Shown here: positions 9,048-17,267 of the stretch, in pieces | Numbering within the stretch: the first letter of the stretch is position 1 | How the letters are laid out: each line of letters opens with the position of its first letter | Origin: Paenibacillus naphthalenovorans | GTDB taxonomy: Bacteria; Bacillota; Bacilli; Paenibacillales; NBRC-103111 | Assembly (NCBI RefSeq): GCF_900099895.1 | Contig: NZ_FNDY01000019.1 | Span: 1 to 64,000 of the forward strand | Reading direction: 5' to 3' | DNA length: 64,000 nt | The notes under the pieces: generated by a model | Databases searched by the model: none | The model's input: only the letters and a program-made list of their open reading frames with translations | Told to the model about the DNA's origin: nothing | Translations under genes and position numbers: made by a program

Positions 9048-9262
9048 ATGTACCGCTTACCGAACGGAGAGGAAATTTTCATCATTGACGGGCATATTGC
9101 CTTGTGGGACGGCAGCAAAGAGAACCGGTTGAACATTCAAGGAGAGCAGTTCAGTGAAGAAGAAAAACCTTGGGGAAAAATGCGGCAAGATTGTACAATA
9201 TCGACATTGAAAGCCGCCACTGCGAACTGGCGATGGTGATCGCCGATGCCAATAAAATCGCG
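9048..9262 (+). pseudogene. Amidohydrolase family gene, copy with large internal deletion
   Basis: The first 100 or so bases are nearly identical to the start of the intact amidohydrolase at 14983, including the AAGGAGG site and the upstream cre-like site. At about 9153 the sequence jumps to the last 120 bases of that gene (GAAGAAGAAAA, then the region encoding the LYNIDIES end), losing roughly 0.8 kb, and a further 15 bases are missing near 9217. After the jump the frame is wrong and stops at 9239. The gene is dead, but the copy lies immediately before the DUF59 gene, so an amidohydrolase-DUF59 operon probably stood here originally. Confidence 0.88.
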
Positions 9263-9303
9263 TACGCTTCTTTACGGCAGAACGTTGACAGGAGGTGCAT
9301 GGG

Positions 9304-10020
9304 ATGTTGCTGGCCAAGGAACAGCAGGTATACAAGCAGCTCGATCAGGTATATGACCCGGAGCTTGATCAACCCTTAACGGAATTGGGGTTTATCGACC
9401 ATACGAAAATCGACGGTAATCAAGTGCAGGTCGTATTCCGTTTACCGACCTATTGGTGCTCGCCAAACTTCGCATTCATTATGGCGGAGGATATCCGGAC
9501 CTCTATTTCCCAATTGGAATGGGTCCGGGAGGTCAAAGTGAATTTGATCGACCACTGTGCTTCCGATGAAATCAATCAAGGGGTTTCGAAGGGGAAGCGC
9601 TTCAGCGAATCGACCAGCCGGTTTGGAGCGTCCGACGGGGAGCTTGACGAGCTGCGGAGAACGTTTCAAATCAAAGCGTTCTATGCCCGGGAGGAAAAGC
9701 TGATCAAGCATTTATTGGCTCAGGGTTTGTCGAAAGAAGTGATCATTGCCATGACCTTGGAGCAGCTGCATCAGCTCCCGCTCACAGAAGAGGGGCAGAA
9801 CATGCGATCCAGATATGTAGAGAAGAAGGCGCAGCTCAACCACGCCGGGTTTTGGGCCTTTACCACTCCCGAAGGAGAGGCTTTAACGCCGGAAGGGTTT
9901 GCGGATTACCTGCTGGGCGCCAAAAGAACAAGATTGAGCATGGAGTTTAACGGCCATTATTGCCGCGGTCTGTTAGAGGCCCGCTACGATTTGGAGGCCA
10001 CGGCCACGGAGGGGACATAA
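9304..10020 (+). CDS. DUF59/MIP18-type iron-sulfur cluster assembly protein
   Basis: A 238-residue protein. Residues 5-95 are a DUF59 domain (VYKQLDQVYDPELDQPLTELGF, then VFRLPTYWCSPNFAF with a Cys, a position used for metal or cluster binding in this family). The C-terminal 140 residues (GELDELRRTFQIKAFYAREEKLI and RLSMEFNGHYCRGLLEARYD) form an extension that I associate with the DUF59 proteins found beside soluble propane-monooxygenase genes in actinobacteria. AGGAGG at 9290-9295 decides the ATG at 9304. It probably inserts or repairs a metal centre in a partner; no monooxygenase is in the window. Confidence 0.82.
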   Translation: MLLAKEQQVYKQLDQVYDPELDQPLTELGFIDHTKIDGNQVQVVFRLPTYWCSPNFAFIMAEDIRTSISQLEWVREVKVNLIDHCASDEINQGVSKGKRFSESTSRFGASDGELDELRRTFQIKAFYAREEKLIKHLLAQGLSKEVIIAMTLEQLHQLPLTEEGQNMRSRYVEKKAQLNHAGFWAFTTPEGEALTPEGFADYLLGAKRTRLSMEFNGHYCRGLLEARYDLEATATEGT

Positions 10021-10099
10021 GCAGCGCAGCTCCCATTGCTGTCGGGAATGTTCATAACATTCTTGATCATATATTAAACAAACTCAAAAAGGATCGGTG

Positions 10100-10678
10100 A
10101 TGAAGATGAGTAAAAAGGTGCTTATCCTGACTGGTGATGCTGTAGATTGCCTGGAAGTTTTCTATCCTTACTATCGCTGTCTGGAGGAGCAAATCGATGT
10201 GACAATTGCTTCGCCTACGAAAAAGAAGCTTCAAACGGTTTGTCACGATTTCCTTCCGCAGATGGAAACCTTCACCGAGTTGACCGCATATAGAATCGAT
10301 TCGCATGCTTCTGTCGACGACATTAACCCGGCGGATTTCGACGCGCTGATTATCCCCGGCGGACGCGCCCCGGAATATATCCGCATGAACCCAAAAGTGC
10401 AGGAAATTACGGCCCACTTCCTCCAGGAAAACAAGCCGATGGGCGTCATCTGCCACGGTCAGCTGGTGTTGACGACCGTGCGCGAGCATATCCAGGGCCG
10501 TTCGATGACCGCTTACACTTGCTGCCGTCCTGAAGTGGAAGCGGCGGGAGCCCATTATGTCGAGAAGATGCTTGTCGTTGACGGCAACCTGGTAACGGGG
10601 CATGCATGGCCGGATCTGCCGGGCTTTATGAGAGAATTCTTCCATCTGTTGAATGCGGATAAGAAAGTAGCGGTGTAA
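10100..10678 (+). CDS. DJ-1/PfpI family protein
   Basis: A 192-residue protein with the DJ-1/PfpI fold: DFDALIIPGGRAPEYIR and the nucleophile elbow GVICHGQLVL, whose Cys at about residue 116 is the expected reactive residue. Members include deglycase or glyoxalase-type enzymes, amidases and chaperones, and the reaction here cannot be told. The AAAAAGGA site fits the ATG at 10100 better than the GTG at 10097. It follows the DUF59 gene by 79 bases and ends before a terminator, so the two may share a transcript. Confidence 0.85.
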   Translation: MKMSKKVLILTGDAVDCLEVFYPYYRCLEEQIDVTIASPTKKKLQTVCHDFLPQMETFTELTAYRIDSHASVDDINPADFDALIIPGGRAPEYIRMNPKVQEITAHFLQENKPMGVICHGQLVLTTVREHIQGRSMTAYTCCRPEVEAAGAHYVEKMLVVDGNLVTGHAWPDLPGFMREFFHLLNADKKVAV

Positions 10679-10718
10679 TCGTGTTCGGGCAGCTGGTTAC
10701 ACGTAGTTGATGCCTTGG

Positions 10719-10763
10719 AACCAGTGCGCTCCGGCTTAATACCGGAGCGCGCTGGTTTTTCCT
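10719..10763 (+). terminator. Rho-independent terminator after the DJ-1 gene
   Basis: CCAGTGCGCTCCGG and CCGGAGCGCGCTGG form a long stem (one mismatch) around a 7-base loop, followed by TTTTTCCTGTTT. It lies inside the long open frame that leads into the CdaR-type regulator, which shows that the regulator starts further downstream. Confidence 0.85.
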
Positions 10764-10786
10764 GTTTATCACTTTTAGAAAGCTTG

Positions 10787-11941
10787 GTGATTCGTCTGCA
10801 ATTACTACCGGAATTAGCCAAAAAAATCATCCATGAAGTGGAATCGGCCATGACCGAGCATCTGATCGTTGTCAACGGTCAGGGGATCATTATCGCCTCG
10901 ACGGACAAAAACCGGATCGGTTCATTTCATGAGGGTGCGACGCTTGTCATGAAGTCCGGACATAGGCTGCATATTACCGAAAGGGATGCCAAGCGGCTAA
11001 AAGGAGTGAAGCCGGGAATCAATCTGCCGATTTACTACAACAAGAAGGTGATTGGCGTCATTGGTATCACAGGTACTCCCTCGGTTGTTGAACCCTACGC
11101 GGAGCTGCTGCGAAGAATGACGGAGCTCATTATTAGAGAAGCCCTGCAGAAAGAGAAGGAAGAGCGGGAAACAAGGGGGCTCGAATCCTTTTTTTACGAG
11201 TGGATTCATATCCAGGACGTGGATCAGGAGTTTATCAATCGCGGCCAAATCCTGGGGGTTTCCGTTGAGATTCCGTACATTTGCGTCCTTTTCCAGGTGG
11301 ATGTCAACCACCGCGACGAGGTGCTTCGGGAAGCGCAATCGCTGATGGCCGACTTTTTTCTAAGAAATTTTGAACGCGATCCGACCGATTTTTTCATTCG
11401 CTGGGGCAACGGAAAATTCATTCTGATTAAAGATGCCAAAAATCAAAATGCGCCCAAAATGCTTTCCCGGGAATTGACCAAATGGCATCAATATTTTAAA
11501 AAGCATTACGGGATTAATTTGGCCGTCGGCGTGGGCAAGACCATCGAACCCTTCAAAATGAACCATACGTACAACGAAGCGAAGAAGGCGTTGAAGGTGG
11601 CGCAAAAGCATCATGAGATCGTTTATTACGAGGATTTGCTGCTGGATATCGTGTTGGAGGAGATCAGCGTAAAAACAAAGCATGAGTTCATCAACCGGAT
11701 TTTATCGGAAATCCAATCGGATCAAGAGCTTCTGGAGACAATCCGCGTTTATTATAAAAAGCAATTGTCCATTAAAGATAGCGCGGATGCGCTTCATATT
11801 CACATTAATACGCTGCACTACCGGCTCAACCAGATCAAGGAGCTTACAGGCATCAACCCCAAATGCCCGGAAGGCATTACGTTATTTTTAATTGCGCTCT
11901 CCTTATTGAAATTAGATAATCATCCAATAAATGAGGATTGA
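10787..11941 (+). CDS. CdaR/GlcR-type sugar-diacid regulator (PucR-like HTH)
   Basis: About 384 residues: an N-terminal sugar-diacid recognition domain (LLPELAKKIIHEVESAMTEHLIVVN, DKNRIGSFHEGA), a middle GGDEF-like region and a C-terminal PucR-type HTH (LSIKDSADALHIHINTLHYRLNQIKELTG). It stands directly before glcD and glcF, as ysfB (glcR) does in Bacillus subtilis, so it is most likely the glycolate-responsive activator of those genes. The open frame reaches back to 10715, but a terminator occupies 10719-10763, so a GTG at 10787 (or TTG at 10784) is the better start; its ribosome site is weak. Confidence 0.8.
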   Translation: MIRLQLLPELAKKIIHEVESAMTEHLIVVNGQGIIIASTDKNRIGSFHEGATLVMKSGHRLHITERDAKRLKGVKPGINLPIYYNKKVIGVIGITGTPSVVEPYAELLRRMTELIIREALQKEKEERETRGLESFFYEWIHIQDVDQEFINRGQILGVSVEIPYICVLFQVDVNHRDEVLREAQSLMADFFLRNFERDPTDFFIRWGNGKFILIKDAKNQNAPKMLSRELTKWHQYFKKHYGINLAVGVGKTIEPFKMNHTYNEAKKALKVAQKHHEIVYYEDLLLDIVLEEISVKTKHEFINRILSEIQSDQELLETIRVYYKKQLSIKDSADALHIHINTLHYRLNQIKELTGINPKCPEGITLFLIALSLLKLDNHPINED

Positions 11942-12022
11942 TATTAAGGATCTTTGTGTTTTCGCACATGGTTATTTAAAAGGGCTCTTCCTATAATGGT
12001 GATAACGAAAGGAGGACTTCTT

Positions 12023-13435
12023 GTGATTCCACCAGCAATAAGAAGCCAGCTTATAGAAATTGTCGGAAGCGCCCGGTATCATGACTCGAATGAAGCGAGA
12101 TTGTCCTATTCGTATGATGCGACGCCGAACTTTCAGGCGCTTCCCGACGCCGTCATCATGCCCAAGAGCAAAGAAGAAATCCAGGCGGTTTTAAAAATAT
12201 GCAATGAGCATGGAATCCCGATTGTACCCAGAGGCTCCGGCACCAATTTAAGCGCCGGTACATGCCCGACCCAGGGCGGCATTGTTCTTGTGTTCAATCA
12301 TATGAACCGGATTTTGGAAATTGACGAAGAGAATTTAACCGTTACGGTGCAGCCGGGCGTCATTACGAAGCAATTAATTGAAGCCGTGGAGGCCAGGGGG
12401 TTGTTTTATCCCCCGGACCCCAGCTCGATGAAAATCTCAACCATCGGCGGCAACATTAATGAATGCTCGGGAGGGCTTCGGGGTTTAAAATACGGTGTCA
12501 CCAAGGACTATGTCCTTGGGCTGGAAATCGTTCTGCCGAATGGAGATTGCATTCGAACGGGCGGGAAATCGCCCAAGGATGTGGCGGGATACGATCTAAC
12601 AAAGCTGTTTGTCGGCTCCGAGGGGACGCTGGGCGTCATAACGGAAGCCACGCTAAAGCTCATTCCCATCCCGGAAACGAAAAAAACGATGCTGGCGCTT
12701 TTCGAAGATCTCGACGCGGCGGCCAGAACGGTATCGGCGATTATTTCAAACCGGATTATCCCGGCCACGCTCGAATTTCTGGATCAGCCTACGTGTAAAG
12801 TCGTTGAGGATTTCGCAAAGGTCGGTTTACCGACCGATGTGAATGCGGTGCTGCTCATTGAGCAGGATGGGCCGTTGGAGGTCGTGGAACGGGACATGGA
12901 ACAAATCGCCCGAATTTGCAAGGAAGGGCATGCGGTATCCGTGAAAATCGCCCAATCGAAGGCGGAAGCCGAAGCATTAAGCACGGCCAGGCGATCCGCG
13001 TTATCTGCGCTCGCGCGGTTGAGGCCTACGACGATTCTGGAGGATGCGACGGTCCCTCGGTCGAAAATTAGCGAAATGGTGCGTGCCATTAATCAGATTG
13101 CAGAAAAGTACAATGTAACGATTTGTACCTTCGGTCATGCCGGTGACGGAAACCTGCACCCCACCTGTTTGACGGATGGAAGAAACAAGGAAGAGATGCA
13201 CCTCGTTGAAAAAGCGTTCGAAGAAATTTTCCGGAAGGCGATCGAGCTAGGAGGTACCATTACCGGAGAGCACGGCGTTGGCGAGATGAAGCGGCCTTAT
13301 TTATCGTTAAAGGTTGGAGAGGAAGGCGTAGCGGCGATGAAAGCCGTCAAACAAGCCTTTGATCCGAACGGAATCATGAATCCCGGCAAAATGTTCGCAA
13401 AAGACGCCCGCAAAAGAGTGGTGATGACCAGATGA
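12023..13435 (+). CDS. glcD: Glycolate oxidase FAD-binding subunit
   Basis: A 470-residue FAD-linked oxidase: PCMH-type FAD domain at about residues 40-215 (VPRGSGTNLSAG, PPDPSSMKISTIGGNI, VGSEGTLGVITEATL) and FAD-oxidase C domain after it, with the metal and substrate motifs FGHAGDGNLHP and GEHGVGEMKR. It oxidises glycolate (or a related 2-hydroxy acid) to the 2-oxo acid and passes electrons to GlcF. AAAGGAGG at 12008-12015 and a 7-base gap select the GTG at 12023; the longer frame from 11954 has no such site. It overlaps glcF by 4 bases. There is no glcE, as in Bacillus. Confidence 0.92.
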   Translation: MIPPAIRSQLIEIVGSARYHDSNEARLSYSYDATPNFQALPDAVIMPKSKEEIQAVLKICNEHGIPIVPRGSGTNLSAGTCPTQGGIVLVFNHMNRILEIDEENLTVTVQPGVITKQLIEAVEARGLFYPPDPSSMKISTIGGNINECSGGLRGLKYGVTKDYVLGLEIVLPNGDCIRTGGKSPKDVAGYDLTKLFVGSEGTLGVITEATLKLIPIPETKKTMLALFEDLDAAARTVSAIISNRIIPATLEFLDQPTCKVVEDFAKVGLPTDVNAVLLIEQDGPLEVVERDMEQIARICKEGHAVSVKIAQSKAEAEALSTARRSALSALARLRPTTILEDATVPRSKISEMVRAINQIAEKYNVTICTFGHAGDGNLHPTCLTDGRNKEEMHLVEKAFEEIFRKAIELGGTITGEHGVGEMKRPYLSLKVGEEGVAAMKAVKQAFDPNGIMNPGKMFAKDARKRVVMTR

Positions 13436-14763
13436 ACCGGCAGGTGCAGAGTGAGATTCGACAGGGCTTCAAAGAACAGCTGGATTACAACGAGCTAATG
13501 AATTGCATGAGATGCGGCTTCTGCCTTCCGACCTGTCCGACTTATGGCCAAACCGATCAATATGAAGCGGCGTCTCCGCGCGGCCGGATCGCTCTCATGA
13601 AGGGGGTCGTCGACGGGGTCATTGAACCGGACGAAGATGTGGAGAAGCAGCTGAATCTTTGCCTCGGCTGCCGGGCTTGTGAGCCGGTTTGTCCGTCCGG
13701 TGTGAAATACGGCCATCTGCTTGAGGAAGCTCGGGATGTGATTCAGCAAAAGAAAAAGCATAAAATGCACGCGAAGGTGATGCTGTGGCTTGTGTTTAAA
13801 CAATTGTTTCCGCACAAAGACCGGATCAAGCGACTGCATTATTTCCTTAGGTTCTATCAAAAGAGCGGTCTGCAGCGCATCGTTCAAAAAAGCAAATTGC
13901 TGCATATCCTGCCCGGGAACATTGCGGAGCTTGAGCGAACGATACCGCCCATCGCAAGCGCCGGCGCGTTGAACAACCGTCCTGCCTATCTTCCTGCCGA
14001 AGGGCAAGCAAAGAAGAAGGTCGCTTTTTTCTCAGGTTGTCTTATGGATACGATGTTCATGGAAACCAACGATGCCACGATGAAGCTGCTTCAGAAGGCA
14101 GGCTGCGACATTGTGATTCCTTCCGGCCAGGGATGCTGCGGCGCCTTGCACGCACACGGCGGAGAGAAAGAGATGGCCAAGCGGTTAGCCAAGGCCAACA
14201 TCGAGGCCTTCGAATCGCTGGACGCGGACTATATCGTCCTGAATGCAGGCGGATGCGGTGCCTTATTGGTTGAATACGATCACTTGCTGAGGGATGAAGA
14301 GGAATGGAGAGAGCGAGCCAAAGCATTCGCCGGCAAAGTAAGGGATTTCTCCGAAATTCTTGTTGAGCTTCAATTTGCCGAAAGGGAACTTTCGCTGCCG
14401 GAACAAGTGATTACGTATCAGGATTCCTGCCATCTGCGGAATGTCATGGGTACAGCCAGTGCCCCGCGGACATTGCTGGCCTCGATTAAAGGCGTTCAAT
14501 ATCGTGAGATGGAAGAGGCCGATCATTGCTGCGGATCTGCGGGGGTCTACAATATTACGGAGAAAGAAATGTCGATGCAAATCTTGGACTATAAAATGGA
14601 AAAGGTGAACAAAGTACGTGCGCAAACGATCGTGACGGCCAATCCGGGCTGCCTGTTGCAGATGCGGCTGGGCATTATTCGGGAGGGTGCGGAGGAGAGA
14701 ATGAGAGCCGTGCATCTGGCCGACCTGCTGCTGGAAGCGGTGAACGGCCAAGGCGTTTCCTGA
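13432..14763 (+). CDS. glcF: Glycolate oxidase iron-sulfur subunit
   Basis: A 443-residue protein with two 4Fe-4S motifs at the N-terminus (CMRCGFCLPTCPTY and CLGCRACEPVCPSG) and two cysteine-rich CCG domains (GCCGALHAHGG; DSCHLRN with CCGSAGVYN). It accepts electrons from GlcD and hands them to the quinone pool at the membrane. The ATGA overlap with glcD shows translational coupling. LldE/LutA-like proteins also have CCG domains, but the two ferredoxin motifs and the GlcD partner favour GlcF. Confidence 0.92.
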   Translation: MNRQVQSEIRQGFKEQLDYNELMNCMRCGFCLPTCPTYGQTDQYEAASPRGRIALMKGVVDGVIEPDEDVEKQLNLCLGCRACEPVCPSGVKYGHLLEEARDVIQQKKKHKMHAKVMLWLVFKQLFPHKDRIKRLHYFLRFYQKSGLQRIVQKSKLLHILPGNIAELERTIPPIASAGALNNRPAYLPAEGQAKKKVAFFSGCLMDTMFMETNDATMKLLQKAGCDIVIPSGQGCCGALHAHGGEKEMAKRLAKANIEAFESLDADYIVLNAGGCGALLVEYDHLLRDEEEWRERAKAFAGKVRDFSEILVELQFAERELSLPEQVITYQDSCHLRNVMGTASAPRTLLASIKGVQYREMEEADHCCGSAGVYNITEKEMSMQILDYKMEKVNKVRAQTIVTANPGCLLQMRLGIIREGAEERMRAVHLADLLLEAVNGQGVS

Positions 14764-14934
14764 TGGTTCTTCCTACAGAAATGATCCGACGTTTGGTATC
14801 GTTTTTTATATAGATATACATTTTATTCGGTTCCGGCAATGACTATACTTGAAGTAAGCATTGGGAACGGAACATCATGCGCTCCATGAGTTTTAGTGGG
14901 AGGACGGTTGGGGGCATGATGTCTTCGATCTATG

Positions 14935-14949
14935 TTGTAAGCGTTTCCC
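14935..14949 (+). promoter_or_regulatory. cre-like site ahead of the intact amidohydrolase
   Basis: TTGTAAGCGTTTCCC, identical to the site at 8991 and one base off the CcpA consensus. It lies 34 bases before the start codon. Confidence 0.5.
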
Positions 14950-14982
14950 TGTGCTTGTGATACCTTTCAAGGAGGAATGACC

Positions 14983-16023
14983 ATGTACCGCTTACCGAAC
15001 GGAGAGGAAATTTTCATCATTGACGGGCATATTGCATTGTGGGACGGCAGCAAAGAGAACCAGTTGAACGTTCAAGGAGAGCAGTTCATCCATTGCTTTT
15101 ACGATTATCACAAAAAAATGACCCCGAAGGAGTATTTGTGGCCGAAGGACAAATTCCTGAAATACGATGCCGGCACGCTGATCGATGATGTGTTTGTCAA
15201 AGGCTACAGCGACATGGCCATCTTTCAGCCGGTCTATTTGAAGGAGTTTTACAAGAACGGCTTCGGCGATCCGGACATCAACGATGCGCTTGCGCGGCAG
15301 TATCCGGGCCGGTTCATCTGTAACGGAACGTTCGATCCGCGCCATGGAGAGCGCGGCCTGGAGCAGCTCGAGAAGGATCATGAGAAATACCGGTGGCCCG
15401 GTGTCAAGCTGTACACGGCCGACTGGTATAAGGGCTCGAAAGGATATAAATTAACGGACGACTGGTCTTATCGCTACCTGGAGAAATGCGTCGAGCTCGG
15501 GATCAAGAACATTCACGTACACAAAGGGCCGACGATCATTCCGCTGAACCGCGATGCGTTCGACGTTGCCGATATCGACGATGTGGCCAGCGCGTTCCAG
15601 GATTTGAATTTCATCGTCGAGCACGTCGGGCTTCCGCGGCTGGAGGATTTCTGCTGGATTGCGACGCAGGAGAAGAACGTATACGGCGGCTTGGCGATTG
15701 TCATGCCTTTCATCCATACGCGTCCCCGCTATTTTGCGGAAATCATCAGCGAGCTGCTGTACTGGATCGGCGAAGACCGGATCCTGTTCGGAAGCGACTA
15801 TGCGATATGGGAGCCGGGCTGGATGATCGAGAAGTTCATCGCGATGGAGCTGCCGGAAGATATTCAGAAGGAAACCGGCGTAACGCTCGATTTGAATGTG
15901 AAGAAGAAAATCCTCGGAGAAAATGCGGCAAATTTGTACAACATCGACATCGAGAGCCAGAAGGAAAAACTGCGCCACTGCGAACTGGCGAAGGTGATAG
16001 CCGACGCCAATAAAATCGCGTAA
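14983..16023 (+). CDS. Amidohydrolase (amidohydrolase_2/metal-dependent hydrolase) of the propane-monooxygenase-associated type
   Basis: A 346-residue TIM-barrel hydrolase with GVKLYTADWYKGSKGYKL, NIHVHKGPTIIPL, FIVEHVGLPRLEDFC and LFGSDYAIWEPGW. The last three carry the expected His, His and Asp metal ligands. The N-terminal HxH motif is changed: the sequence reads DGHIALWDGS, so the second His is Ala, and the deleted copy at 9048 has the same change. The family resemblance is to the amidohydrolase encoded beside soluble propane monooxygenases. AAGGAGG at 14969-14975 sits 7 bases before this ATG; the ATG at 14977 is too close. Substrate unknown. Confidence 0.86.
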   Translation: MYRLPNGEEIFIIDGHIALWDGSKENQLNVQGEQFIHCFYDYHKKMTPKEYLWPKDKFLKYDAGTLIDDVFVKGYSDMAIFQPVYLKEFYKNGFGDPDINDALARQYPGRFICNGTFDPRHGERGLEQLEKDHEKYRWPGVKLYTADWYKGSKGYKLTDDWSYRYLEKCVELGIKNIHVHKGPTIIPLNRDAFDVADIDDVASAFQDLNFIVEHVGLPRLEDFCWIATQEKNVYGGLAIVMPFIHTRPRYFAEIISELLYWIGEDRILFGSDYAIWEPGWMIEKFIAMELPEDIQKETGVTLDLNVKKKILGENAANLYNIDIESQKEKLRHCELAKVIADANKIA

Positions 16024-16143
16024 GCCTTTTGGTTTCACGGATGATATGCCGGCTTGATCGGGAACGGCCGCAGTATGGGCAGGCATGTGGATTGGCTTGG
16101 GCATCATGTGGGGTTTGGGGACAATATATGGCTGGAAACTGCA

Positions 16144-16182
16144 ATAAGGGATGCTGCCGCGGGCAGCATCCCTTATCTTTTT
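16144..16182 (+). terminator. Rho-independent terminator after the amidohydrolase
   Basis: ATAAGGGATGCTGCC pairs perfectly with GGCAGCATCCCTTAT around a GCG loop and is followed by CTTTTTC. Between 16024 and this stem I see no gene. Confidence 0.92.
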
Positions 16183-16244
16183 CAGTAATTCATACTATTA
16201 AAATGTAAAAAAAATGTAATATTATAAGACTTTTCGGCCGCTGG

Positions 16245-17024
16245 TCATGGCGGTTTAAGCTGTTGAAAGCGCAGGGAGATTTCTTTGGCTGCCTGTAATA
16301 CGAGCTTTGTCAAGAGCGGGAGGGCGTCTTTGGATATGCGCTGGACGGGGCCCGGAATGCTCACGGTGGCGATGACTTGTCCCCGCGAATTGCGAATCGG
16401 GGCGGCTACTGAAGCGATGCCCTCATGCAATTCCTCTACACTCACCGAGAAACCCTGCTCCCGGACTTTGTCCAGTAATGCGTGCATTTGCTTTACGTCC
16501 GTGATCGTTTTACGGGTGTAAGCCTTCAACCCCTTGCTGAACAAAAGGTTCACGGTTTCCTTCGGTTGATAAGCCAAAAACACCTGACCTGAACTCGTAC
16601 AATGGGCCGGCACCCGGCTTCCTATCATCGAGAGAGAAGCATGGGTGTTTATGCCATCAATGCGATTGAGAAAAATAACTTCGCCATCCCGAAAAATACC
16701 GATATGGATGGATTCTTTCGTTTTTTTACCCAGTTGGCGGATAACGGGCAGCGCCGTTTGATGAAGGGGCATGGTGGAAGTGACGATATTGCTGATGGCC
16801 AGAATCGAAATGCCCAGTCGGTACAAATTCGTATTCGGGTCCTTGGCGATGAAGCCTTCACCTGCCAATGTGGTTACCAAGCGGTGAACGGTGCTTTTGG
16901 CAATCCCCAGCTTCTCGGACAGTTCGCTGATGCCCAATTCGGCTTCTTCCGGGGAGAAGGCGTTCAAGAGGCGCACCGCGTTTTGAACAGAACTAAAGCG
17001 CTTGCCGCCTTGATGAGGCCGCAT
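16245..17024 (-). CDS. IclR-family transcriptional regulator (divergent from ThDP-enzyme operon)
   Basis: A 259-residue IclR regulator: winged HTH at residues 8-70 (VQNAVRLLNAFSPEEAELGISELSEKLGIAKSTVHRLV) and an IclR effector domain (SGQVFLAYQPKETVNLL, SVEELHEGIASVAAPI, VSIPGP). AAGGAGG lies 8 bases before the ATG at 17024; a GTG at 17027 is also possible. It is transcribed away from the operon starting at 17268 and is the obvious candidate to control it. Effector unknown. Confidence 0.88.
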   Translation of the reverse strand: MRPHQGGKRFSSVQNAVRLLNAFSPEEAELGISELSEKLGIAKSTVHRLVTTLAGEGFIAKDPNTNLYRLGISILAISNIVTSTMPLHQTALPVIRQLGKKTKESIHIGIFRDGEVIFLNRIDGINTHASLSMIGSRVPAHCTSSGQVFLAYQPKETVNLLFSKGLKAYTRKTITDVKQMHALLDKVREQGFSVSVEELHEGIASVAAPIRNSRGQVIATVSIPGPVQRISKDALPLLTKLVLQAAKEISLRFQQLKPP

Positions 17025-17167
17025 CACGATTTCCTCCTTATATCCGGGTACTACGCTATTCCACGGCCCTCCTTTAATACGTATTTTATTTCATTTGTTT
17101 AATATAGAAGAAAATTAAAGTTTCGCAAAATACACTCTGATACTATTATAGATTCCAATAACGTTAT

Positions 17168-17182
17168 TTGTAATCGCTTTAA
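17168..17182 (+). promoter_or_regulatory. Possible cre-like site upstream of the ThDP-enzyme operon
   Basis: TTGTAATCGCTTTAA fits the CcpA consensus except for the C near its end. It lies about 85 bases before the first gene, in the gap shared with the divergent IclR gene. A tentative call. Confidence 0.3.
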
Positions 17183-17267
17183 AAACCTGTGCAGGGTGAA
17201 AATGTAAATATTTTTGCGGTGAGCAGAGGGAACACGATTGAATTTCATATTGGAAAGGCGGTTTACC

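Noticed and set aside
10715..10786. N-terminal extension of the CdaR-type regulator
   Set aside because: A strong terminator stem with T-run occupies it, and the sugar-diacid domain begins only after 10787.
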